Assembly (NCBI GenBank): GCA_002391235.1
Contig: DGRX01000004.1
Coordinates: 169,862 to 233,861, forward strand
Direction: 5' to 3'
Length of the DNA stretch: 64,000 nt
Source of the DNA: Treponema sp. UBA4377
GTDB lineage: Bacteria; Spirochaetota; Spirochaetia; Treponematales; Treponemataceae
Part shown: in pieces, positions 54,001-61,290 of the stretch
Position numbering within the stretch: position 1 is the first letter of the stretch
Layout: each line of letters begins with the position of its first letter
Program-made: the position numbers and the translations under genes
The notes under the pieces: model-generated
Databases searched by the model: none
The model's input: the letters and a program-made list of their open reading frames with translations, nothing else
What the model was told of the DNA's origin: nothing

Positions 54001-54029
54001 ATTCTAGCGCAACGCCCCGCTCAAGGCAA
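54001..54029 (-). promoter_or_regulatory. Promoter of the PilZ/methyltransferase operon, leaderless type
   Basis: On the - strand TTGCCT (54024-54029), 17 bases, TAGAAT (54001-54006), then 6 bases to the ATG. Confidence 0.65.
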
Positions 54030-54108
54030 GGGCTTTTGTGAAAATGTAAAGGAACGCGGGAGGGGCGGAAATTTGGCGTGAATTTTGCGTGGCGGGCGAG
54101 GTTTTTGC

Positions 54109-54137
54109 TTGACTAAACGCTCGTTCCGCCTTATGCT
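54109..54137 (+). promoter_or_regulatory. Promoter of the large phosphorylase-like gene
   Basis: TTGACT (54109-54114), 17 bases, TATGCT (54132-54137); the predicted start near 54144 lies just before the palindrome at 54149. Confidence 0.68.
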
Positions 54138-54148
54138 GAAGGTATCAA

Positions 54149-54162
54149 GGCAACCGGTTGCC
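54149..54162. promoter_or_regulatory. LacI-family-type operator
   Basis: GGCAACCGGTTGCC is a perfect 14-base palindrome centred on CG, the hallmark of LacI/GalR-family operators. It lies immediately downstream of the predicted transcription start, a position suited to repression. Confidence 0.65.
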
Positions 54163-54163
54163 T

Positions 54164-54215
54164 AAACAGCCTTTCGGCTGTTTCACGAGTTTTTAGCCGC
54201 CTTGCGTCTAAAAAC
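54164..54215 (+). promoter_or_regulatory. Two hairpins in the 5' leader
   Basis: AAACAGCC/GGCTGTTT (loop TTTC, 54164-54183) and GTTTTTAG/CTAAAAAC (54189-54215) fold in the leader ahead of the GAGAGG ribosome site. They may protect the mRNA or add control; neither has the form of a known riboswitch. Confidence 0.5.
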
Positions 54216-54240
54216 GTCGCATCATTTTGAGAGGTAAAAT

Positions 54241-57200
54241 ATGCGTTTTGTTGAGGAATTTGCGGGATTGCAGGCGGAAAAGTCCGCCGGTTCAATCGAA
54301 AAATTTGACGGCCAGACTTGGTATAAAATCGCCAACGTCGATTCGATTCCGCCTTTCTTTATGACGATTACGAGCTCCAGCGACGCCTGGAATTTCATTT
54401 GGTCCAACGGAGCGCTTACCGCGGGCCGCAAAGACGCAAACCGCGCGGTTTTTCCGTATTACACCGCCGACAAAATCTTGGACTTAAAGGCGACCACCGG
54501 CAGCTTTAGCGCCGTAAAGGTCAAGGGCGACAAGGGCGCTTTTGTTTGGGAGCCATTCGCCGACAACGCGGAGTTTAAGGTGGAACGGAACCTTTACAAA
54601 AACTCTTGCGGCTCCCACATTATTTTTGAGGAAATCAACAAGGAGCTGGGATTGGCTTGGAGGACCGAATGGACTTCCAGCGACAAGTACGGCTTGGTAA
54701 GAATTTGCTCGGTTAAAAATCTCGGAAGCGGAAACCGCTCCGTCGCGCTTTTGGACGGCGCCCAAAACATAATGCCGGCCTGCGCAAACAACGAGGTCCA
54801 GGCCACAACCTCAAACTTGATCGACGCCTACAAAAAGACCGACCTTGACCCGTCGGGACTGGCGCTCTTTTCCATGTCGTCGGTTTTGACCGACAGGGCC
54901 GAGCCAAGCGAAGCCCTTTACGCAAACGTATCTTACTTTACAAAAAAGGCGCAGGTTTACTTGTCGCCCGAAACTCCGGCCCTTTTTAGGAGCGGAAGGG
55001 AATTGCAGGTTGACCGCGTCCTTAAGGGCCAGCGCGCCTCTTGCTTTATCCAGCGCGAACTTACGCTCGCCGCCGGCGCGGACGAAAAATGGATTCAGGT
55101 TTTTGACACCCGTTTGGAAGTGAGCCGCGCGCGGGAATTGATCTCCGCGCTGCAAGACCGCGCCGCTTTGGAAAAAGACATTTTGGCCGACGTTGGCGCG
55201 ACCCGCGCCTTGCTGGAAGAATACATCGCTGGCGCAGACGGCTTGCAGAATACGGCTGACACAATCGCCTGCATGCACCACGAAGCCAACGTAATGTTCA
55301 ACATTATGCGCGGCGGAGTTTTTGTAAAGAACAACGAGATAAACTCGGACGACTTTATTAATTTTGTCCAAACCCGCAGCCGCGCCAAGGCGAGCGACGC
55401 GAAGGCGCTTGGCCTTCCAAAGACGGTTGACTATATGGACTTGGGAAAGCTTGTCCGCCAAACGCGCGACGCCCAGCTTGAGCGCCTTTACTTGGAGTAC
55501 CTTCCGCTTTCGTTCTCGCGCAGGCACGGAGACCCCAGCCGTCCGTGGAACAAATTTTCAATCAACCTTAAGGACTCGCTTGGCCAGCCGATTTTGAACT
55601 ACGAAGGAAACTGGCGCGACATTTTCCAAAACTGGGAAGCGCTTGCGATGAGCTATCCGGTTTACATTACCGGAATGATAGCCAAGTTCCTTAACGCGAC
55701 GACTGCGGACGGCTTTAACCCCTACCGCATCACAAGAGCCGGCCTTGATTGGGAGATCCCCGAGCCCAACAATCCTTGGGCAAACATCGGCTATTGGAAC
55801 GACCACCAGATAATTTATCTTTCAAAGCTTTTGGAATTGCAGGACAAGCACGACGCCAAAGTTTTGCCGGAGTTGTTGAACCAAAAGCTTTTCACCGCGG
55901 CCAACGTTCCCTACCATATCAAAATGTACGCCGACATCGAAAAGAATCCGCGCGACACAATCACCTTTATGCGCGAGCTTAACCAAAAGATTTTGGACGA
56001 CGCCAAGCAATACGGAAGCGACGCCAAGCTTTGCGGAAAGGACGGAAACCCTTATCTTGTCACTATGGCGGCAAAGCTCTTGCAGCTTGTTTTGACCAAG
56101 CTCGCCAACTTTGTTCCTTACGGCGGAATTTGGCTTAACACCCAGCGCCCCGAATGGAACGACGCCAACAACGCGCTTGCCGGCTACGGCCTTAGCGTCG
56201 TGACCCTTTGCTACTTGCGCAGAATGATGGTCTTTGTCCGCGGAATCTTTGAAAAATCCAGCGACGAAAGCTGGAGCGTTCCGATCGCTCTAAAAACTTT
56301 CTTTGACCAAATTTGGGAGCTGTACAAAAACGCCGACCTTAACGGCCTCAAAGACCCGGCCGCCAAAAAGGACTTTGTCAAAAAATGCGGCTTGGCTTTC
56401 CAAAACGAGCGCTTTGCCTTTTACGAAAAGAGCTCGCGCTTGGAAGAAACTTTGGACATCTCAAAGGCCGAAATTTTGCAAGCCTTTGACGCCTTTATCG
56501 CGGCGGCCGAACATTCAATCAAGGCCAACAAGAGAAGCGACGGCCTTTACCATTCCTACAACACGCTTTCTGTCAGCGCGGACGGAATGGAAATCGGCTA
56601 TTTGGAAGAAATGCTCGAAGGCCAGGTTGCCGTTCTTTCAAGCGGACTTTTGACGCCAAAAGAAGCCGCCGACTTGTGCGACTCTTTGGAAAAGAGCGCG
56701 ATGTACGAAACGCGCCAGCATTCTTACATGCTTTATCCGTCAAAGGAATTGCCGGACTTTGTAAAAAAGAACGTCGTTTCAAAAGCCGACGCGCAAAAGA
56801 TTCCAGTCCTAAAAGCGGAGTTGGAGCGCGGCTATGCTTCGCCCGACGAAGGCTCGCTTGTTTACAACGACGCGATTGACAAGGATAGCGTTCACTTTAA
56901 CCCTGACTTTAGGAACGCCAACGTAATGCTTGACGCGGCCGCTCGTATTTATCCGGACTTGCCGCAAGAGCAAAAGGACCAGATTGCCGCGCTTTACGAA
57001 AAAACTTTTGACCACAAAAAGTTCACGGGCCGCAGCGGAACCTTTTACGCGTTTGAGGGAATCGGTTCGATTTACTGGCACATGGTTTCAAAGCTTTTGC
57101 TCGCGGTCCAGGAAAATTTCTTTGCCGCGGTGGAAGCGGGAGACGCGGCCGCAAAAGAATTGGGCGAGCGCTACTACAAGATTCGCGACGGACTATCGTT

Positions 57201-57600
57201 CAACAAAACGCCGGAGCTTTACGGGGCATTCCCGGTTGACCCGTATTCGCACACGCCAAGCGGCCAGGGCGCCAAGCAGCCAGGCATGACCGGCCAAGTC
57301 AAGGAAGAGGTCATCACGCGATGGGGCGAGTTGGGAATGACAGTCAACAAGGGCAAGCTGAAAATCAATCCCGCGCTTTTGCTTGGCAAGGAATTTGGCG
57401 CGGACGGAAAGCTTTCGTTCACACGCTTTGGCGTTCCGTTTGAGTATGAGCTTGCTTCCGGCGGCGAGGTCAAGATTTCGGTTGACTCCAACGCTTTTGG
57501 CGAGGAGTTGAACGAAATTCTAAGCCAAGAGCTTTTTGAGCGAAAGGGCAAGGTAAAGCGCGTAAGCGTCAAAATCCCCAAGGCCGCGATTTTTGACTAA
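54241..57600 (+). CDS. Large phosphorylase-like glycosidase related to GH94/GH149/GH161
   Basis: This 1,119-residue cytoplasmic protein has no signal peptide. Two motifs point to the (alpha/alpha)6 fold of the GH94-like disaccharide phosphorylases. NWRDIFQNWEAL (Arg459-Asp460) matches the RD-x-x-Q-(D/N) substrate motif seen as FRDTSQDML in the cellobiose phosphorylase of this window. RPEWNDANNA (Glu638-Trp-Asn-Asp641) matches the catalytic DWND loop, with Glu replacing the first Asp. Length is far above GH94 and close to the beta-1,3-glucan phosphorylase families GH149 and GH161, but I cannot assign one. It would split an imported beta-glucan oligosaccharide with phosphate. A LacI-type operator, a single-gene unit and a strong terminator suggest sugar-induced expression. 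Confidence 0.65.
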   Translation: MRFVEEFAGLQAEKSAGSIEKFDGQTWYKIANVDSIPPFFMTITSSSDAWNFIWSNGALTAGRKDANRAVFPYYTADKILDLKATTGSFSAVKVKGDKGAFVWEPFADNAEFKVERNLYKNSCGSHIIFEEINKELGLAWRTEWTSSDKYGLVRICSVKNLGSGNRSVALLDGAQNIMPACANNEVQATTSNLIDAYKKTDLDPSGLALFSMSSVLTDRAEPSEALYANVSYFTKKAQVYLSPETPALFRSGRELQVDRVLKGQRASCFIQRELTLAAGADEKWIQVFDTRLEVSRARELISALQDRAALEKDILADVGATRALLEEYIAGADGLQNTADTIACMHHEANVMFNIMRGGVFVKNNEINSDDFINFVQTRSRAKASDAKALGLPKTVDYMDLGKLVRQTRDAQLERLYLEYLPLSFSRRHGDPSRPWNKFSINLKDSLGQPILNYEGNWRDIFQNWEALAMSYPVYITGMIAKFLNATTADGFNPYRITRAGLDWEIPEPNNPWANIGYWNDHQIIYLSKLLELQDKHDAKVLPELLNQKLFTAANVPYHIKMYADIEKNPRDTITFMRELNQKILDDAKQYGSDAKLCGKDGNPYLVTMAAKLLQLVLTKLANFVPYGGIWLNTQRPEWNDANNALAGYGLSVVTLCYLRRMMVFVRGIFEKSSDESWSVPIALKTFFDQIWELYKNADLNGLKDPAAKKDFVKKCGLAFQNERFAFYEKSSRLEETLDISKAEILQAFDAFIAAAEHSIKANKRSDGLYHSYNTLSVSADGMEIGYLEEMLEGQVAVLSSGLLTPKEAADLCDSLEKSAMYETRQHSYMLYPSKELPDFVKKNVVSKADAQKIPVLKAELERGYASPDEGSLVYNDAIDKDSVHFNPDFRNANVMLDAAARIYPDLPQEQKDQIAALYEKTFDHKKFTGRSGTFYAFEGIGSIYWHMVSKLLLAVQENFFAAVEAGDAAAKELGERYYKIRDGLSFNKTPELYGAFPVDPYSHTPSGQGAKQPGMTGQVKEEVITRWGELGMTVNKGKLKINPALLLGKEFGADGKLSFTRFGVPFEYELASGGEVKISVDSNAFGEELNEILSQELFERKGKVKRVSVKIPKAAIFD

Positions 57601-57630
57601 AAGCGGCATTGCCTTTTGCAAGGCCATAAG

Positions 57631-57660
57631 GGCCGCGCCGTTTTGGCGCGGCCTTTTTTT
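57631..57660 (+). terminator. Terminator of the phosphorylase-like gene
   Basis: A perfect 9-bp stem GGCCGCGCC/GGCGCGGCC with a GTTTT loop is followed by T7. Confidence 0.92.
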
Positions 57661-57729
57661 ATCTCTAAAGTTTTTTTTTGCGATTCCGAAAATATGAGTA
57701 TAAGACTAGAAAAAATTTGAGGTCAAATT

Positions 57730-58524
57730 ATGGAACAGAAAAAGACTTTATGGATTATCGCGGCCAGCGGCGTTTTTTTGCTGGTGGTAATCGGAGCCGC
57801 GCTTTTGTTGAACGCGCCTTCGTCAAACGCTCCTGCTACAGCTTCGATAACTACAATTGACACAACGCCGGTTGCGGCAAAAGTCGAGGAGCCTGTCATT
57901 AGCCCTGTTGAAACTCCGGCTTCCATGACGGCTTTGGACTCCAACACATTGGCTTTTCAAAATATTGAGAGCGGAGAGCAGCCCGCCGCCGACAGCGCCG
58001 TTGTTGACGGACAAATCGCCGCGGCCAATGCCGCTCCCGCCCAAACAACGATTGAGTTGAACACAAACGCTTCAAGCGCCGTTACGGCCACAAGCCGCGC
58101 CGGACAAGAGGCGCTTTCAAACGCCGGCGCAAGCTCAAGCGCTTCTACGATTTACACAGGAAATCCTGGCGCAAGCGATGCTTCAAAGGTTGCAGCCGCC
58201 GCTCCCTCAAAAAGCTCAAGCGCCGCTCCCAAAAAGAAGGTTTCAGCTCCGGCTCCCAAGGCTCCGGCCCTTTCTTCAAAGTACTGGGTTCAGGCCGCTT
58301 CGTTCACAAACAAAAAGAGCGCCGACAGCGCCCGCGCCACTCTTGACGACAACAAGATTCCGGCCGAAGTCTTTACATACAAAGACAACAAGGACAAGTT
58401 GTTCTACCGCGTTCGCGTAGGACCTTACACAACCAAGAGCGAGGCCGAATATTGGAAGACTCGCGTTTGCAAGATTGACCTCTTTAAGGACACGCAGAGT
58501 TATGTTACTGAGATAAAGATGTAA
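57730..58524 (+). CDS. SPOR-domain membrane protein
   Basis: This 264-residue protein has one membrane helix at residues 7-28, then a long Ala/Ser/Thr/Pro-rich periplasmic linker (30-178), then a SPOR domain (YWVQAASFTNKKSADSARATL through FYRVRVGPYTTKSEAEYWK). SPOR domains bind glycan strands of peptidoglycan that lack stem peptides and often mark division-site proteins. GAGGT lies 7 bases upstream of the ATG. It is a single-gene unit; a weak promoter (TATAAG near 57693) lies just ahead. Confidence 0.87.
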   Translation: MEQKKTLWIIAASGVFLLVVIGAALLLNAPSSNAPATASITTIDTTPVAAKVEEPVISPVETPASMTALDSNTLAFQNIESGEQPAADSAVVDGQIAAANAAPAQTTIELNTNASSAVTATSRAGQEALSNAGASSSASTIYTGNPGASDASKVAAAAPSKSSSAAPKKKVSAPAPKAPALSSKYWVQAASFTNKKSADSARATLDDNKIPAEVFTYKDNKDKLFYRVRVGPYTTKSEAEYWKTRVCKIDLFKDTQSYVTEIKM

Positions 58525-58543
58525 GCCCGCGCGAACAGCGTTA

Positions 58544-58621
58544 TTGCGGCGCGATAATTGTATTCGCGCCGCAAAACAAGCGAGTCAAGGCTTTAAGCGC
58601 AAGCGTGCCTTGACCGCTTGT
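58544..58621. repeat. Two strong hairpins between converging genes
   Basis: First hairpin: TTGCGGCGCG (58544-58553) pairs perfectly with CGCGCCGCAA (58565-58574); this is the fullest copy of a GC-rich palindrome found elsewhere in the window. Second hairpin: ACAAGCGAGTCAAGGC (58576-58591) pairs with GCCTTGACCGCTTGT (58607-58621) with one bulged A. They probably end or protect transcripts from the SPOR gene and the small lipoprotein gene. Confidence 0.65.
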
Positions 58622-58622
58622 A

Positions 58623-59018
58623 TTATTCTGGTGAGCCGCCTTCGGGCGGCAATTTTTTTAGCATAAGGCGGGCGATTTTTTGCGCCTGCTTTTTCGCGCG
58701 ATTGTAGACGCTGGTTTCGTCGTCGGAACTGTCGGCTGCCATTGAAAATTTTCTTCCAAAAGGCTTTTCGTAGTTTCCCTTGAATTGCATTGTCTCCAAT
58801 TCTTGGCGCGTGATTCCGATTTCATCAAGCGCTTCGCTCATGTCGTCAAAGCCGGTGGAAGTGTTGTAAATCCATGTGAGCGTATTGCAAATGCGCACGG
58901 CGTTTTGAGCGGGCGCGCTTAAATTTTCGTTCTTAAGGTCATAAAGTTTTGTTGTAGAAGCGCAGCCGGCCAACAAAAGCGCGGCGCATATCGTACAAAG
59001 CGCGTGACAGTTTTTCAT
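58623..59018 (-). CDS. Small lipoprotein of unknown function
   Basis: This 131-residue protein has a lipoprotein signal ending LLAGC (Cys19). The mature part is mostly helical and charged (TKLYDLKNENLSAPAQNAVRICNTLTW, TRQELETMQFKGNYEKPFG) and ends in KKQAQKIARLMLKKLPPEGG. No family recognised. I chose ATG at 59018, not 59054, because a -10 box lies between them and the signal peptide fits. No ribosome site; likely leaderless. Confidence 0.72.
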   Translation of the reverse strand: MKNCHALCTICAALLLAGCASTTKLYDLKNENLSAPAQNAVRICNTLTWIYNTSTGFDDMSEALDEIGITRQELETMQFKGNYEKPFGRKFSMAADSSDDETSVYNRAKKQAQKIARLMLKKLPPEGGSPE

Positions 59019-59025
59019 GCAAACT

Positions 59026-59054
59026 ATAATACGAAAAAAAAGCCTCTTGCGCAA
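59026..59054 (-). promoter_or_regulatory. Promoter of the small lipoprotein, leaderless type
   Basis: On the - strand TTGCGC (59049-59054), 17 bases, TATTAT (59026-59031), then 7 bases to the ATG. Confidence 0.6.
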
Positions 59055-59059
59055 TACGC

Positions 59060-59088
59060 TTGTCCGGAGCGGGGCTTTGCGCTAAAAT
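59060..59088 (+). promoter_or_regulatory. Promoter of the SGNH hydrolase, leaderless type
   Basis: TTGTCC (59060-59065), 17 bases, TAAAAT (59083-59088), then 6 bases to the ATG. The -35 boxes of this and the divergent promoter are only 5 bases apart. Confidence 0.62.
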
Positions 59089-59094
59089 CAAAGC

Positions 59095-59853
59095 ATGGTG
59101 ACTTCTATTATCGCATGGGGAGACTCGATTTTAAAAGGCGTCGTGTCGGGCGGCGACTCAAAGCGCTTTGACATTACGGAAAAGGATTCGCTAAGCCAGG
59201 CTTGCGCCGCGCTTGGAATTGAGCTGGCCAACAAAAGCGTTTTTGGCTCGTGGATGACAAAGACGCGGCGGACTCAAGACAGAAGCTTGCGGAACGGAGC
59301 CAGCGCCCAAATCGGAATCATCGAGTCGGGAACGAACGACTCTGACTACGACTGGAGCGCGGTGTCCGCCAATCCCGACGCGGAACACTTGCAGCGCTGC
59401 CCTCTGGATGAGTTTTCGCGCCTTATGGAAGAAGCCGTCTCCGTGGCCCGCCAAAACAAAATCACGCCGGTAATCATGATTCCCACGCCGCTTGTCCCCG
59501 AATGGTGGCTTAATAACATTTGCATCGGAAACGACGAGGCGGCGATAATAAAGTTTATAAACAAGAAGTACTTGCAAGACCAAAAAGCGGCGGCGGATGG
59601 AGATTGCTTGCAAGACCTAAAACGCGCCGCCGCCATGCGCCTTTACCAAAACCAAGAGCTCTTTTCGTTTGCGGCCGCCAATGTGGCTCGCTCCTTGAAT
59701 GTCCAAATCGTGGACATCCGCTCCGAGTTTTTGGCCCACCCAAATTACAAAAGCCTTATGTGCTTGGACGGAGTTCATCCCAACCAAGCCGGCTACGACT
59801 TTATGGCTGAGATTTGGAAACGCGAGATGCCGAGGCTGGGTCTTGAATTTTGA
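59095..59853 (+). CDS. SGNH/GDSL-family hydrolase
   Basis: This 252-residue protein has the block-I nucleophile Ser11 in AWGDSILKG, block III Gly79-Thr-Asn81-Asp82, and the catalytic Asp225-x2-His228 (LDGVHPNQAGY). The family hydrolyses carboxyl esters, including acetyl groups on sugars. No signal peptide, so it acts in the cytoplasm. A role in deacetylating imported xylan fragments is possible but only inference. The gene faces a - strand acetyltransferase gene 30 bases away. Confidence 0.87.
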   Translation: MVTSIIAWGDSILKGVVSGGDSKRFDITEKDSLSQACAALGIELANKSVFGSWMTKTRRTQDRSLRNGASAQIGIIESGTNDSDYDWSAVSANPDAEHLQRCPLDEFSRLMEEAVSVARQNKITPVIMIPTPLVPEWWLNNICIGNDEAAIIKFINKKYLQDQKAAADGDCLQDLKRAAAMRLYQNQELFSFAAANVARSLNVQIVDIRSEFLAHPNYKSLMCLDGVHPNQAGYDFMAEIWKREMPRLGLEF

Positions 59854-59883
59854 CGATAAAAATTTACGTCGCAACAGCCGCTC

Positions 59884-60522
59884 TTAGCGCGTCTTCGTCT
59901 CTGAGGTTTTTGGCTTTCTGAGCATGGCGTAGTGGGTGAGCTTGCTGTGGGGAACGGTTCCTGTCTCAACAAGCGCAAAGCCGAAATGCTCATAGATGGG
60001 AACGTTCTTTTTGTCGTGAGTTTCAAGGTAGCAGTCCGCGCCGACGCGGTCAAGATATGAAAGAAGCGGGCTCATGAGACTGGTCGCGACATGTTTTCCC
60101 TGAGACGCCTTTTCAACTGCCAAGGTAAAAATATACCAAGTGTCTTTGCCCGCGTGCTTTGAACGAATTTTCCCAGCATATGATTCATAGCTAAGCAGGC
60201 GTGGAATGCAAGAAAAAAATTTGAGTCCGCCGTTCATCAAAAAAGATAGCGTTTTTGTTCCTGAGTCCGCCGTTTTTGACGCAATCAAAATTCCGCGAAC
60301 GTCCGGGGAATCCGCAAGAATATGCGTTTTTTTTGTCTGCGACAACAAAATCGCGTTCCAAAATCGGCGCAGTTTTTCTTCGCTTGCATTTCCGCCCATG
60401 CTCCAGTCAGAATGCGAGTAGCCAAGAAAACCGTTTGCCGCGCAGTTCACAAATTTATTCAACTTGTCTTTTGTCAGCGGCGTAAGGCTTGAAAAATCTG
60501 GAACAGAGTTTTCGTCATTCAT
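59884..60522 (-). CDS. GNAT-family acetyltransferase
   Basis: This 212-residue protein has GNAT motif A as SQGKHVATSLMSPLLSYLDR (pyrophosphate loop Q-G-K-H-V-A) after the strand TWYIFTLAVE, then motif B-like CYLETHDKKNVPIYEHFGFALV. GNAT proteins transfer acetyl from acetyl-CoA to amines; the acceptor here is unknown. I chose ATG at 60522 because AAGGAG sits 8 bases upstream; the in-frame extension to 60645 contains the promoter. Confidence 0.85.
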   Translation of the reverse strand: MNDENSVPDFSSLTPLTKDKLNKFVNCAANGFLGYSHSDWSMGGNASEEKLRRFWNAILLSQTKKTHILADSPDVRGILIASKTADSGTKTLSFLMNGGLKFFSCIPRLLSYESYAGKIRSKHAGKDTWYIFTLAVEKASQGKHVATSLMSPLLSYLDRVGADCYLETHDKKNVPIYEHFGFALVETGTVPHSKLTHYAMLRKPKTSETKTR

Positions 60523-60547
60523 AGATTCTCTCCTTTGCAATTGACGC

Positions 60548-60576
60548 ATTATATCAAAAAATTCGTAAGAAAGCAA
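60548..60576 (-). promoter_or_regulatory. Promoter of the acetyltransferase gene
   Basis: On the - strand TTGCTT (60571-60576), 17 bases, perfect TATAAT (60548-60553). It is followed by a leader of about 20 bases with a Shine-Dalgarno site, unlike its leaderless neighbours. Confidence 0.75.
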
Positions 60577-60639
60577 CAGAGAGCGTGGAAAGATTTTTTG
60601 TTTGCCTGGCGCGCTATGGCATAAGCCAAAAGTTTGCGC

Positions 60640-60645
60640 TAACAT
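60640..60645 (+). promoter_or_regulatory. -10 box of the O-methyltransferase gene, leaderless type
   Basis: TAACAT ends 6 bases before the ATG; no convincing -35 (TGGCAT, 17-base spacer) and no ribosome site. Confidence 0.4.
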
Positions 60646-60651
60646 GCTCTC

Positions 60652-61263
60652 ATGTCAACAAGTTCCGCAACTTTAAACACAACAGACATCGTCGCTCAAA
60701 TCAAGCAGGCCGCCGCCGACAACGCCGTTCCGATAATGCAGGACAGCGGAATGGAATTCATTTTAAATTACATCAAGCAAAACAAGGTCCGCCGCGTTTT
60801 GGAAATTGGAACGGGAATCGGCTACTCGGCAACAAAATTCGCGCTCGCGTCGCCGGACGTCCAAGTGTTCACGATAGAGGCGGACATCGACCGCTACCAT
60901 CAGGCCGTGCAGAATTTTCACGACGAAAATTTGATGGACCGCGTGACTTGTTTTTTGGGCGACGCGGCCACGTTCAGCTTTGAGGAAAAGTTTGACTTGA
61001 TTTTCATCGACGGGCCAAAGGCGCAGTACATAAAATTTTTTGAGCGCTTTAAAAACAATTTGGCGCAAGGCGGAGCGATAATCAGCGACAACCTTTCGTT
61101 CCACGGAATGGTGGAGGACATAAGCCTGACTCACAATTATTCGACAAAAAAATTGATAAAAAAAATCCGCAAGTACATTCAGTTTTTAAAAGACAACACG
61201 GAGTTTAAGACGGAATTTTACAGCGCGGGCGACGGCATTGCGGTTTCAAAACGCCTTGACTAG
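60652..61263 (+). CDS. Class I SAM methyltransferase, O-methyltransferase-like
   Basis: This 203-residue protein has the layout of small catechol/caffeoyl-CoA-type O-methyltransferases (including TrmR/YrrM): motif I VLEIGTGIGYSATKFA, acidic strand-2 end FTIEAD, DLIFIDGPKAQY (metal-site Asp region) and GGAIISDNLSF. Bacterial members often methylate the wobble uridine of tRNA (5-methoxyuridine) or small molecules; the target is uncertain. The -35 of the next gene overlaps its stop codon. Confidence 0.82.
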   Translation: MSTSSATLNTTDIVAQIKQAAADNAVPIMQDSGMEFILNYIKQNKVRRVLEIGTGIGYSATKFALASPDVQVFTIEADIDRYHQAVQNFHDENLMDRVTCFLGDAATFSFEEKFDLIFIDGPKAQYIKFFERFKNNLAQGGAIISDNLSFHGMVEDISLTHNYSTKKLIKKIRKYIQFLKDNTEFKTEFYSAGDGIAVSKRLD

Positions 61264-61284
61264 TTTGGCCAGCGGATTTACAAT
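61256..61284 (+). promoter_or_regulatory. Promoter of the ATP-grasp gene, leaderless type
   Basis: TTGACT (61256-61261, overlapping the preceding stop codon), 17 bases, TACAAT (61279-61284), then 6 bases to the ATG. Confidence 0.72.
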
Positions 61285-61290
61285 ATTCGC

